From: an uncultured Bacteroides sp.
GTDB taxonomy: Bacteria; Bacteroidota; Bacteroidia; Bacteroidales; Bacteroidaceae
Length of the DNA stretch: 30,349 nucleotides
Assembly: GCA_958477465.1 (NCBI GenBank)
Contig: CAUEFX010000053.1
Span: forward strand, 1 to 30,349
Direction: 5' to 3'
The notes under the pieces were generated by a model that was given only the letters and a program-made list of their open reading frames with translations, did not search any database and had not been told where the DNA came from. Positions 1-7,270 of this stretch are shown here, one piece after another (position 1 is the first letter of the stretch; every line of letters begins with the position of its first letter). The translations under genes were made by a program, and so were the position numbers.

Positions 1-31
1 GGCTGGCCGCGTAAAGCGGCTTAGCCTTTAT
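1..31. terminator. Hairpin at left edge, probable terminator of an upstream gene
   Basis: GCCGC (6-10) pairs with GCGGC (16-20) around a GTAAA loop, and GGCT (1-4) pairs with AGCC (23-26). A short T run (27-29) follows. It ends before upp, so it probably terminates a gene left of the window. The rest of 32-69 is AT-rich leader, in which I see no clear TAnnTTTG box for upp. Confidence 0.5.
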
Positions 32-69
32 CTCAAATTTTAACGAACTATTGATACGGTATAACAGAG

Positions 70-723
70 ATGAAAATAATCGATTTTAGTAAAACAAATT
101 CAATTCTGAATCAATATGTGTCAGAAATAAGGAATGTGGAGGTGCAGAATGACCGGTTACGCTTTCGCCGCAATATCGAGCGGATTGGCGAGATCATGGC
201 GTATGAGATGAGTAAGTCATTTGCTTATTCGACAAAAGAGATCCGTACTCCTTTGGGGGTAGCACCGGTTTGTACGCCGGACAATCAATTGGTCATAAGT
301 ACCATTCTTCGTGCAGGATTACCTTTCCATCAAGGTTTTTTGAGTTATTTCGACAATGCGGAGAATGCTTTCGTGTCTGCCTATCGCAAATATAAGGATA
401 CATTGAAATTCGATATTCACATTGAGTATATTGCTTCACCTCGTATCGATGGGAAAACATTGATCATCACCGACCCGATGCTCGCTACCGGAAGCAGCAT
501 GGAACTGAGTTATCAGGCTATGCTAACCAAAGGGCACCCGTCGGAAATTCATGTGGCGTCTATTATTGCCAGCCGGCAGGCTGTAGAGCATATCACGTCG
601 ATATTCCCGGAAGAAAAGACGACTGTATGGTGCGCTGCCATCGATCCGGAGATTAATGAGCATTCGTATATTGTGCCGGGGCTTGGAGATGCCGGTGACC
701 TGGCTTATGGGGAAAAGGAGTAG
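70..723 (+). CDS. upp: Uracil phosphoribosyltransferase
   Basis: This 217-residue protein matches the usual length of Upp, the cytosolic pyrimidine-salvage enzyme that makes UMP and diphosphate from uracil and PRPP. The PRPP-binding loop is visible as DPMLATGSS at about residues 136-144, preceded by the hydrophobic strand TLIIT. The uracil-binding C-terminal segment GLGDAGDLAYG is at about 204-214. The N-terminal half carries the family segment beginning STILRAGLPF. The ATG at 70 is the first in-frame start after the edge hairpin and gives a full-length protein. The gene stands alone and converges with korB across a shared terminator. Nothing is missing or altered. Confidence 0.95.
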   Translation: MKIIDFSKTNSILNQYVSEIRNVEVQNDRLRFRRNIERIGEIMAYEMSKSFAYSTKEIRTPLGVAPVCTPDNQLVISTILRAGLPFHQGFLSYFDNAENAFVSAYRKYKDTLKFDIHIEYIASPRIDGKTLIITDPMLATGSSMELSYQAMLTKGHPSEIHVASIIASRQAVEHITSIFPEEKTTVWCAAIDPEINEHSYIVPGLGDAGDLAYGEKE

Positions 724-742
724 TTTCACTATATACATATAA

Positions 743-780
743 AAAGAGGGGGACGATCCGAACGGAACATCCCCCTTTCT
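743..780. terminator. Bidirectional terminator between upp and korB
   Basis: GGGGGA (748-753) pairs with TCCCCC (770-775), and A/T flanks extend the stem outward by about three pairs. A runs on the left and T runs on the right suit termination of upp on the plus strand and korB on the minus strand. Confidence 0.75.
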
Positions 781-799
781 TCTACATATATTAATGTGG

Positions 800-1810
800 T
801 TATTTCACTTCCCAAGTGTCATTGGTCATCAGCAATTCTTTGAAATTGTGATATTTCTTTTTACCTTTCACCTCTTCGATTTGCTCCACAACTGCATCGT
901 TGTATGTGGGAGCTTCCACATCGCGGATTACTCCTAAGGCTATCGGGAACTCCGGACCTTCCATCAACGCCAGTTTCAATTGGAGGGTGTTGTCCATGCA
1001 ATGGGCATCATGTACCAGGATGTCCTTTTCGGTAATTCCGTTTTCGCCTAACTTCACTACTTTCAGGCCGAATCCTTGTTGCATCAATCCGTATTCTTTG
1101 TTCTCACCGAACAGCATCGGCTTTCCGTGTTCCAGATAGATGGCGTTTTTGGCACGGGCTTCTTTCGTCGCCACACACTCATGAGTACCGTCGTTGAAGA
1201 TAACGCAATTTTGCAGCACCTCTACTACGGATGCGCCTTTGTGGTTGGCGGCAGCTTTCAATACTTCCACGGAAGCGGCACCGTCAACGGCCACGCAACG
1301 TGCAAAGAAGCGTCCGCGTGCGCCGAAGCAAAGCTCGGCCGGACGGAAGGGGTCTTCCACTGTTCCGTATGGAGAAGATTTGCTGACAAAACCACGTGCG
1401 GACGTGGGTGAGTATTGTCCTTTGGTCAATCCGTAGATACGGTTGTTCAGCAATATCATATTCAAATCGATATTACGGCGGATGGCATGAATGAAATGGT
1501 TACCACCGATAGCCAAACCATCACCGTCTCCGGATATTTGCCATATAGTAAGATCGGGATTGGCCACTTTGGCACCTGTAGCTATGGCAGCGGCACGCCC
1601 ATGAATGGTATGGAAGCCGTAAGTGTTGACGTAATAAGGTAAACGTGACGAACAACCGATACCGGAGATGACGGCAATATTGTGTGGAGCTACTCCCAGT
1701 TCGGCCATGGCTTTGTGCAGAGAGTTCAAGAAAGCATGATCGCCACATCCCGGACACCAACGCGGTTGTCCCGATTTATAATCCTTTGCTGTATATACTG
1801 TTTCGCTCAT
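800..1810 (-). CDS. korB: 2-oxoacid:ferredoxin oxidoreductase, beta subunit (KorB type)
   Basis: This 336-residue subunit carries the thiamine diphosphate site of a 2-oxoacid:ferredoxin oxidoreductase, which decarboxylates a 2-oxoacid with CoA and passes electrons to ferredoxin. The N-terminal WCPGCGDH has the CxxC (Cys19, Cys22) expected to help bind the [4Fe-4S] cluster. The TPP/Mg motif is GDGDGLAIGGNH near residue 95, followed by LLNNRIYGLTKGQ. The length fits the beta subunits of two-subunit Kor enzymes. The gene lies 3 bp after korA and is surely co-transcribed with it. 2-Oxoglutarate is the likeliest substrate from family resemblance, but the sequence alone does not exclude pyruvate or branched-chain 2-oxoacids. 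Confidence 0.9.
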   Translation of the reverse strand: MSETVYTAKDYKSGQPRWCPGCGDHAFLNSLHKAMAELGVAPHNIAVISGIGCSSRLPYYVNTYGFHTIHGRAAAIATGAKVANPDLTIWQISGDGDGLAIGGNHFIHAIRRNIDLNMILLNNRIYGLTKGQYSPTSARGFVSKSSPYGTVEDPFRPAELCFGARGRFFARCVAVDGAASVEVLKAAANHKGASVVEVLQNCVIFNDGTHECVATKEARAKNAIYLEHGKPMLFGENKEYGLMQQGFGLKVVKLGENGITEKDILVHDAHCMDNTLQLKLALMEGPEFPIALGVIRDVEAPTYNDAVVEQIEEVKGKKKYHNFKELLMTNDTWEVK

Positions 1811-1813
1811 TTC

Positions 1814-3664
1814 TTATTCCTCCAATAATTTAGTGAATGCATCTACAAGTTCTGCTGTAACGAAAGGCTGTCCTTTTACCTGATTAAACTGGCTGATGTT
1901 CAGTCCGGGAACTTTCATTCGCAGGTATCCGGCAAACTGCCCCATATTCTGCTCGGCTACGATAATCTTTTTGTATCTCTTCAGTATGTCTGCTGTGTTT
2001 TTGGGCAGCGGGTTGATATACTGGAAATGGGCAAACGCTACTTTTTTGCCGTCCTTACGCATGTGTTCTACGGCAGAGTAGAGATGTCCGTATGTTCCAC
2101 CCCATCCTACTACCAGCATTTCAGCATCCACATCGCCCAGTACTTCCTGTTCGGGAATACAGTCTGCAATCTTATCCACTTTGGCTTGACGCAATAACGT
2201 CATCTTGTGGTGGTTTTCCGGTTCGGTAGAGATAACGCCGGTCTCATTGCTCTTTTCCAGACCACCGATGCGGTGCATGAAACCCTCTGTTCCGGGAACG
2301 GCCCAATAACGTGAACCCGTTTTTTCGTTACGCTGGAAAGGTGTCCAGGTACCCTTCATGTCGGGAGTGACATAGGGCGGGTTTATGGCCGGATATTCAT
2401 CCAGGTCAGGCAGTTTCCATGCAGCGGAGCCGTTGGCGATGAAGGCATCGGTCAGCAATACTACCGGTGTCATGTGCTCCAGCGCGATTTTGGCAGCCAT
2501 ATAAGCGGCATCAAAGCAATTGGTCGGTGAGGTGGCGGCTATAACCGGCATCGGACTTTCACCATTGCGTCCGTAGAGCGCCTGCAGCAAGTCTGTCTGT
2601 TCAGATTTGGTAGGCAGACCGGTTGACGGACCTCCGCGTTGTACATTGACCACAACCAACGGAAGCTCTGCAATGACGGCAAGGTTCATGGCCTCGCTTT
2701 TCAGGCATACTCCCGGGCCGGAAGTGGTAGTGACAGCAAGGTCACCTGCAAAGGCAGCGCCTACTGCAGAAGCGCATCCGGCAATTTCGTCTTCACATTG
2801 TACGGTCTTTATGCCGAGTGATTTGTGCTTGGACAACTCGTGCAGGATGTCTGTAGCCGGAGTGATCGGGTAAGAACCCAGGTAGAGTTCCAAGCCGGCC
2901 TTTTCTGCTGCTGCAATCAAGCCGTAGGAAGTGGCTTTGTTACCGTTGATGTCCGTATAGAATCCTTTTGCTTTGGAGTTTTTACTTTCTATCTTATAAG
3001 TAGATGTAGAAGCGTGGGTGTTTGCACCATAGTTGTAGCCGTCGTTCAACACCTTGATGTTGGCTGCTGCAATTTCCGGTTTCTTCGCAAACTTTTGGCG
3101 GAGCATGTTTTCGGCAGCTCCAAGATTGCGGTTGAACAGCCAGCAGACTAATCCTAAGGCGAACATGTTTTTACAACGCAGCATGGCTTTGTTGTCCAGT
3201 CCGGAGTCTTTTAGGCTTTCCTTGCACATAGAAGAGATCGGTACTTCGAGAACTTCTTGTTTGATGCCTAATTCTTCGAACGCGTTATCTGTTGTAAATT
3301 GCGCTTTTTCCAAGTCCTTTGCTCCAAAAGAATCGGAATCGGTAATAATCAGTCCCTGTGGCTTGCAGAATTTGACCTGCGTTTTTAGAGCTGCAGGATT
3401 CATGGCTACTAATACATTACAACGATCGCCCGGAGTAAATATTCTGTTTGCTCCGATATGTACTTGAAAACCGGATACGCCGGTCAAAGTCCCTTGCGGG
3501 GCGCGGATATCTGCCGGATAATCGGGGAATGTACAGATGTCATTCCCTACTGTTGCCGACACGTTCGAGAAGATGTTACCGGCCAACTGCATACCGTCGC
3601 CGGAATCGCCGGAGAAGCGTACTACCACTTGCTCCAATTCTTTAACCATCATTTCGTCTGCCAT
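1814..3664 (-). CDS. korA: 2-oxoacid:ferredoxin oxidoreductase, fused gamma-alpha subunit (KorA type)
   Basis: This 616-residue subunit has the gamma domain first (RFSGDSGDGMQLAGNIF, near residues 16-32) and the pyrimidine-binding alpha domain after about residue 235 (SYPITPATDILHEL). It also has TSGPG and QRGGPSTGLPT, a stretch typical of KorA. The gamma-alpha fusion plus a separate beta, with no ferredoxin-like delta subunit in the operon, is the KorAB architecture known from mycobacteria and halophiles. The enzyme is cytosolic and would feed reduced ferredoxin to anaerobic metabolism or run reductively to make 2-oxoglutarate from succinyl-CoA. It is the first gene of the korA-korB operon. 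A good promoter lies about 110 bp upstream. Confidence 0.9.
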   Translation of the reverse strand: MADEMMVKELEQVVVRFSGDSGDGMQLAGNIFSNVSATVGNDICTFPDYPADIRAPQGTLTGVSGFQVHIGANRIFTPGDRCNVLVAMNPAALKTQVKFCKPQGLIITDSDSFGAKDLEKAQFTTDNAFEELGIKQEVLEVPISSMCKESLKDSGLDNKAMLRCKNMFALGLVCWLFNRNLGAAENMLRQKFAKKPEIAAANIKVLNDGYNYGANTHASTSTYKIESKNSKAKGFYTDINGNKATSYGLIAAAEKAGLELYLGSYPITPATDILHELSKHKSLGIKTVQCEDEIAGCASAVGAAFAGDLAVTTTSGPGVCLKSEAMNLAVIAELPLVVVNVQRGGPSTGLPTKSEQTDLLQALYGRNGESPMPVIAATSPTNCFDAAYMAAKIALEHMTPVVLLTDAFIANGSAAWKLPDLDEYPAINPPYVTPDMKGTWTPFQRNEKTGSRYWAVPGTEGFMHRIGGLEKSNETGVISTEPENHHKMTLLRQAKVDKIADCIPEQEVLGDVDAEMLVVGWGGTYGHLYSAVEHMRKDGKKVAFAHFQYINPLPKNTADILKRYKKIIVAEQNMGQFAGYLRMKVPGLNISQFNQVKGQPFVTAELVDAFTKLLEE

Positions 3665-3772
3665 AATTTTACTTACTATTTAAATTTTAGGATCGACTTG
3701 TCGCATTCTTGCATAAATATAGCCCCTGTGCTGGTTGCTTTTGTATATTCATTTATTATGCAGAAGGTTTCG

Positions 3773-3804
3773 CAAAGGTCGTAAAGTTAGACGACTTAGC
3801 AAAA
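3773..3804 (-). promoter_or_regulatory. Putative korAB promoter
   Basis: Read on the minus strand, GACCTTTG (3780-3773) differs from the -7 consensus TAnnTTTG at one position. TTTTG (3804-3800) lies 19 bp upstream. The spacing and order match the Bacteroidetes promoter, and the predicted leader is about 100 nt. Confidence 0.55.
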
Positions 3805-4117
3805 TCTTTTTTGGTTTATCTATTGCTGTCTATCAAAAGAATTGAAATATAGCCCGTGTCTGATGCAAGTGTCAGTGCATTGGAATGGTTTTACCTCATC
3901 ATTACGCTTTTTGATGTCATATTGGTACCTGTGTTTCTGCTATGAAATGACGAATTGCTGCTGTTTTTGCGTGATGTGTAGTCTTTCTGTTACTTTTTAT
4001 TGCGAATTATTGTGCAATGATAAGAATAATCCCCTTCTTTTCTAACTCTGTATCTTTGGAATCATTGATGCTTGTTCCCTTATTGTCCGAATACGCCATA
4101 AATCTGTGTGCTCTGTC
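3805..4117. other. Intergenic stretch without recognisable gene
   Basis: AT-rich DNA between the divergently placed korA and tRNA-Arg genes. A 67-codon frame at 3842-4045 is rich in Cys and Phe and has no family-like features. A TATCTTTG box at 4051-4058 matches the -7 consensus but has no TTG at a suitable distance and no gene after it. I see nothing else here. Confidence 0.6.
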
Positions 4118-4147
4118 TTGTTAAATCGATAGAATACATTATCTTTG
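4118..4147 (+). promoter_or_regulatory. Putative promoter of the tRNA-Arg gene
   Basis: TTG at 4118-4120 and a perfect -7 box TATCTTTG at 4140-4147 are separated by 19 bp. The tRNA begins 18 nt after the box, leaving a short 5' leader. Confidence 0.75.
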
Positions 4148-4165
4148 CACACAGAATTTAAAGTA

Positions 4166-4237
4166 GGTCCTGTAGTTCAACGGATAGAATAGAAGTTTCC
4201 TAAACTTTAGATAGGGGTTCGATTCCCCTCGGGACTA
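4166..4237 (+). tRNA. tRNA-Arg, anticodon CCU
   Basis: The 72 nt fold into a full cloverleaf. The acceptor GGTCCTG pairs with CGGGACT (a G-U pair at the end and one inside). The D arm is GTTC/GAAT. The anticodon arm is GAAGT/ACTTT with loop TTCCTAA, so the anticodon is CCT (4199-4201), reading AGG. The T arm is AGGGG/CCCCT with loop TTCGATT. The discriminator is A4237. CCA is not encoded and must be added after transcription. The charging enzyme ArgS is encoded later in this window (15905-17698). Confidence 0.95.
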
Positions 4238-4669
4238 CTTATATTTGGGTTATCTGATTTCCTCTATTATCCAAATTCATTTACTCTCAGAATATATATT
4301 CGGAATATAACCGGTTTTCATTTTCAAGGAGTGCTGGGTAACAATCTTTTTGCCCTTTATTGCATAGTCAAGAAGCGGATTGCCGGAGGTGCTTGTAAAA
4401 GTATGTTAGGTAATTGCTGTTGCTCCTGACAGTTTCCTCGCATTAGAATTCTGTCAGTTGGAAAGCTGTCATTTAAAATAAATAAGGAAGAGCTTTCTGT
4501 GTTTATAGTTAAACTATAATCTCAGAAAGCTCTTCGGATTCAATCTTTTTTCCTTGTTGAGGTATATTTCCAACAAGAAAACTTGTGGGTGAACTGTGAA
4601 TTTCGTTCCTTTACAAAATATTCATCATTAGGCAGATAGAAATCATTAACATATAAACAAAACAACACT
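4238..4669. other. Intergenic stretch between tRNA-Arg and the LruC-domain gene
   Basis: No coding frame here looks real. It holds a small inverted repeat (CTGACAG 4426-4432 and CTGTCAG 4451-4457), the long hairpin at 4487-4535, and another inverted repeat (CTTGTTG 4553-4559 and CAACAAG 4571-4577). No repeat of the tRNA 3' end marks an integrated element. I found no TAnnTTTG box for the downstream gene. Confidence 0.6.
4487..4535. repeat. Long near-perfect palindromic hairpin
   Basis: GAAGAGCTTTCTG (4487-4499) and CAGAAAGCTCTTC (4523-4535) are perfect complements. Inside them TTATAGTT and AACTATAA (4503-4510 and 4512-4519) also pair, around one central A at 4511. In all, 22 of 24 arm positions pair, including one G-C pair between two mismatches. 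A T6 run comes about 9 nt later at 4545-4550, further than usual for an intrinsic terminator. It could be a terminator, an operator, or a small palindromic element. Confidence 0.7.
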
Positions 4670-6745
4670 ATGAGTATGAAAAACTGGATTTATGGGGTAG
4701 GTATCTTTTTATTATTGTTACCCACCTCCTGTATTAAAGAGAAAGATCTGTCGGAGCCTGATGGAGAGCCTTCCTTGGAGAATTTCGATACTTCTTTTGA
4801 TTTTCGGATGCGGACACAGCGTCTGTTGACAATAACTGCCAGGCATGCAGACGGCGGAGCGGCATCGGAAGTGCCTTTCAATGTTTATCTGGAGAATCCT
4901 TATGGCGATGAGGGGAAGTTATTGGAAGAGGTACAGCCGATTGCCGGATCGGTTACCGGGGAAGACGGTGTCTGGGCGTTTCCGGTGGATATTCCCAATC
5001 AGGTGAAAATAGTGTATGTCACCACTCCTTATGTGGGATACGGAGGTATGCAGACTTGTGAAGTCGGTGACTATATGGAACTTGTTTTTCAAGGTACGAG
5101 ATCGCTTGATGGGTCAAGAGCTACGCGTGCTGTTTCTGCAACAGGCGAAATTACACGCCCGGGCAGACTGTACAACCGTAATACGAATGTGTATGTGTTC
5201 TATCAGAATGAGTTCTTTGATACGGGTACGAAACTGTTTTATGACGGTAAAAGCGTGGATCCAGAGTTGATTACCTCAGAAGATGTCACTCATATCTCGG
5301 CTATTGCCAATCAGATATTTCCGGAAATGAAAGCGGTGGATGATGAGAAATATTTTGATTACAACACGGATCTAACTGTGGTTGAACCGGTCTTGGGCGA
5401 TGGCGAGACTTATGGAGGAACCCAAGTATGGGTAACGTTTTTAGGTGACGGAGGCTTCTCTGTCAACAACATCTCTGTTGTCAATTCATTGTGCTATTAT
5501 ACGTATCCGACAGCGAATCCTCCTACGGGACAAGATGGTATCCGGATGCTTCACAAGACATTGATTTATCCGAATACGAATGAGAAAAGATTTGCTCAAT
5601 ACCTGGTAGGGTCTAAAATTCAATTGATGTACTGGGATGCAGAGAAGCAGGAGTACACGACTCAATTCCCCGAAGGGATCAGCATTGGGTGGGCTTTGGT
5701 TTCCGGCAGCAATAAAGATGTAAGCAATAATACCGAGAATATCGGTGATCTGTCTGCTTTCCGTTTTTCCACTCCGGTGCTGAATGATTACTTGGATCAC
5801 CCGTATCATGGTGTGTATGCCAATGGCATCGGGCGGTGGAGCGAAGCAGGAAAATGCAACATTGTCGGTATGGAGAACCGTCTGCATCTGGATGAGAGCC
5901 TGTTTAATGACATGGATTACAATGATATTCTTTTTAAGGTGGAGTCAAATCCGGTTATTAAACCGAAAGACGTGATACCGGTGCCCGAGAAGAAATATGA
6001 ATATGGAGTCTCCGGGACGCTGGCTTTTGAAGACAGTTGGCCTAAGAAAGGCGATTATGATTTCAATGATTTTGTGACGGATTATACATATACTTTGGTG
6101 AAGGAATCTGAGAAATCAAATATATTGGAAACGATCCGGCTGGTCTTTACTCCAAGAGCAGCGGGGGCTGCCTTTATGAGTGGTTTTGGTATTCAGTTGC
6201 CGATAAGTCCTGACGCGATAGAGAGGGTTGACGGAGCGAGATTGGAAGTGGATGAAGATCCGGTCAGCTTGATTGTCTGTGCAAATACCCATTCTGTATT
6301 TGGAGTACAAGAGGGTATCGTAAATACAGTAAAGGGACAGGCAACACTTGTTGCCGATCCTATAACAGTGACGGTTGTCTTGAAAAAAGGTAATGTGCAG
6401 GACGATGTGTCTCCAACTCTGATTTCCCGGTTTAATCCTTTTCTTTTCGTTCAGACCCGAAACAGGGAAATTCATTTGGTGGATATGCTTCCTACCGGAA
6501 AGATGGACCTGAACCTGTTTGGCACGGAAGATGATGGTTCGGATGGCATTGGTTATTATCGGTTGAAACAGGGACGTTATCCTTGGGCTTTGGATATACC
6601 TTGTACAACAAAGAATGGTACATGGAGGTATCCGCAGGAAAGTATGGATGTCACAAAAGTTTATCCGGATTATGTGAGCTGGACGAATGTGGATGGGCAT
6701 GAAATGGACTGGCTACAGAGGGTAGAGGGGGATTTACTTTATTGA
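4670..6745 (+). CDS. LruC-domain (DUF4842) surface lipoprotein
   Basis: The 691-residue protein starts with a lipoprotein signal: a hydrophobic stretch, then LPTSC with the lipidated Cys at about residue 21. KEKD follows, a charged run like the signal that sends Bacteroides lipoproteins to the cell surface. The middle part has no motif I know. Near residue 414 is DMDYNDILF, resembling DUF4114. Near 454-468 is EDSWPKKGDYDFNDFV, the hallmark of the DUF4842/LruC domain, which fills the C-terminus. Both stretches have the acidic form DxDxND and may bind calcium; that is inference. The second Met (residue 3) is an equally possible start. Members of this family are common in Bacteroides, but their role is not established. 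The gene is monocistronic, with a tRNA upstream and repeats downstream. Confidence 0.85.
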   Translation: MSMKNWIYGVGIFLLLLPTSCIKEKDLSEPDGEPSLENFDTSFDFRMRTQRLLTITARHADGGAASEVPFNVYLENPYGDEGKLLEEVQPIAGSVTGEDGVWAFPVDIPNQVKIVYVTTPYVGYGGMQTCEVGDYMELVFQGTRSLDGSRATRAVSATGEITRPGRLYNRNTNVYVFYQNEFFDTGTKLFYDGKSVDPELITSEDVTHISAIANQIFPEMKAVDDEKYFDYNTDLTVVEPVLGDGETYGGTQVWVTFLGDGGFSVNNISVVNSLCYYTYPTANPPTGQDGIRMLHKTLIYPNTNEKRFAQYLVGSKIQLMYWDAEKQEYTTQFPEGISIGWALVSGSNKDVSNNTENIGDLSAFRFSTPVLNDYLDHPYHGVYANGIGRWSEAGKCNIVGMENRLHLDESLFNDMDYNDILFKVESNPVIKPKDVIPVPEKKYEYGVSGTLAFEDSWPKKGDYDFNDFVTDYTYTLVKESEKSNILETIRLVFTPRAAGAAFMSGFGIQLPISPDAIERVDGARLEVDEDPVSLIVCANTHSVFGVQEGIVNTVKGQATLVADPITVTVVLKKGNVQDDVSPTLISRFNPFLFVQTRNREIHLVDMLPTGKMDLNLFGTEDDGSDGIGYYRLKQGRYPWALDIPCTTKNGTWRYPQESMDVTKVYPDYVSWTNVDGHEMDWLQRVEGDLLY

Positions 6746-6798
6746 TATAACTTGGAGATATTTTTACATTCGGGAGTGTTTGTACCTTGTTTTATATG

Positions 6799-6956
6799 GT
6801 GTTTACGACCGGTGGCCAGCGTGCTTACGACCGCTAACCAGCATGCTTACGGCCGGTGACCTGCATGCTTATGGCTCGTGAGAACTGTGTTTACGACTCA
6901 TAAAGGCCGTGCTTCCAAGAGGAATTTGCCTTGTGTTTATGCCCGATAAAGGTCCT
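6799..6956. repeat. Degenerate 22-bp tandem repeat array A (GC-richer)
   Basis: Seven head-to-tail units start at 6799, 6821, 6843, 6865, 6887, 6909 and 6933. The first five are exactly 22 bp and the last two 24 bp. Each begins with GTGTTTACG, ATGCTTACG or a close variant, and the early units continue with CCGGTG and CCAGC. Units two and three match at 17 of 22 positions, and later units decay. There are no spacers, so this is not a CRISPR array. Confidence 0.8.
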
Positions 6957-6961
6957 GATAA

Positions 6962-7112
6962 GAAAGATGTTATATGTTTTTCTGAAAGATACTAAGTCTT
7001 TTTTTAAAAGATGCTATATGTTTTTTTGAAAGATGCTAAGTCTTTTTCTGAAAGATGTTATATGTTTTTTTGAAAGGCGCTATATGTTTTTCTGGAGGAC
7101 ATTACATTTTCT
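6962..7112. repeat. Degenerate 22-bp tandem repeat array B (T-tract)
   Basis: Units start at 6962, 6984, 7006, 7028, 7050 and 7072, each exactly 22 bp, with a shortened decayed unit at 7094-7112. Each unit is GAAAGATG or a variant, then TTATATG, CTATATG or CTAAGTC, then a T run of five to seven bases (in some units broken by a C). The best pairs match at 20 of 22 positions. The first four units alternate between the ATATG and AAGTC forms. Confidence 0.85.
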
Positions 7113-7205
7113 GAGAAGGGATAGTCTCAGTTGATCGCTGGTTGTGTGAAGGTAAAGATGAATTTACCAGCCATAAAAGGAATACAGGAAAAGAAAAGAG
7201 AATAC

Positions 7206-7254
7206 AAAAGAGAAAGAGGATACACCCGTAACGGATGCACCCTCTTTCTCTTTT
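7206..7254. terminator. Bidirectional terminator between the LruC-domain gene and secDF
   Basis: AAAAGAGAAAGAGG (7206-7219) and CCTCTTTCTCTTTT (7241-7254) form a 14-bp perfect stem with A and T ends on both strands. It lies 16 bp after the secDF stop codon. It may also end the plus-strand transcript of the LruC-domain gene. Confidence 0.8.
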
Positions 7255-7270
7255 ATATATGAATTATAGA

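Larger units (their letters stand above)
6746..7205. other. Non-coding stretch containing two 22-bp repeat arrays
   Basis: This is the DNA between the LruC-domain gene and the secDF terminator. No frame is open for more than about 30 codons. It is dominated by the repeat arrays listed separately (6799-6956 and 6962-7112). If the LruC-domain transcript ends at the hairpin at 7206-7254, all of this is its 3' untranslated region. Confidence 0.7.

Noticed and set aside
3842..4045. 67-codon frame between korA and the tRNA
   Set aside because: The Cys/Phe-rich translation is what AT-rich DNA yields by chance; there is no promoter or recognisable domain.
4051..4058. TATCTTTG box as a promoter
   Set aside because: No TTG lies 19-21 bp upstream and no gene follows before the tRNA, which has its own better promoter.
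4426..4577. Possible invertible promoter of the type common in Bacteroides
   Set aside because: The three inverted repeats here have different sequences, and the arms of each are too close together to flank an invertible promoter; no recombinase gene is near.
4166..4669. Possible integrated element at the tRNA-Arg gene
   Set aside because: No copy of the tRNA 3' end is found downstream and there is no integrase gene.
6799..7112. Possible CRISPR array
   Set aside because: The 22-bp units are directly head to tail with no unique spacers, they decay gradually, and no cas gene is in the window.
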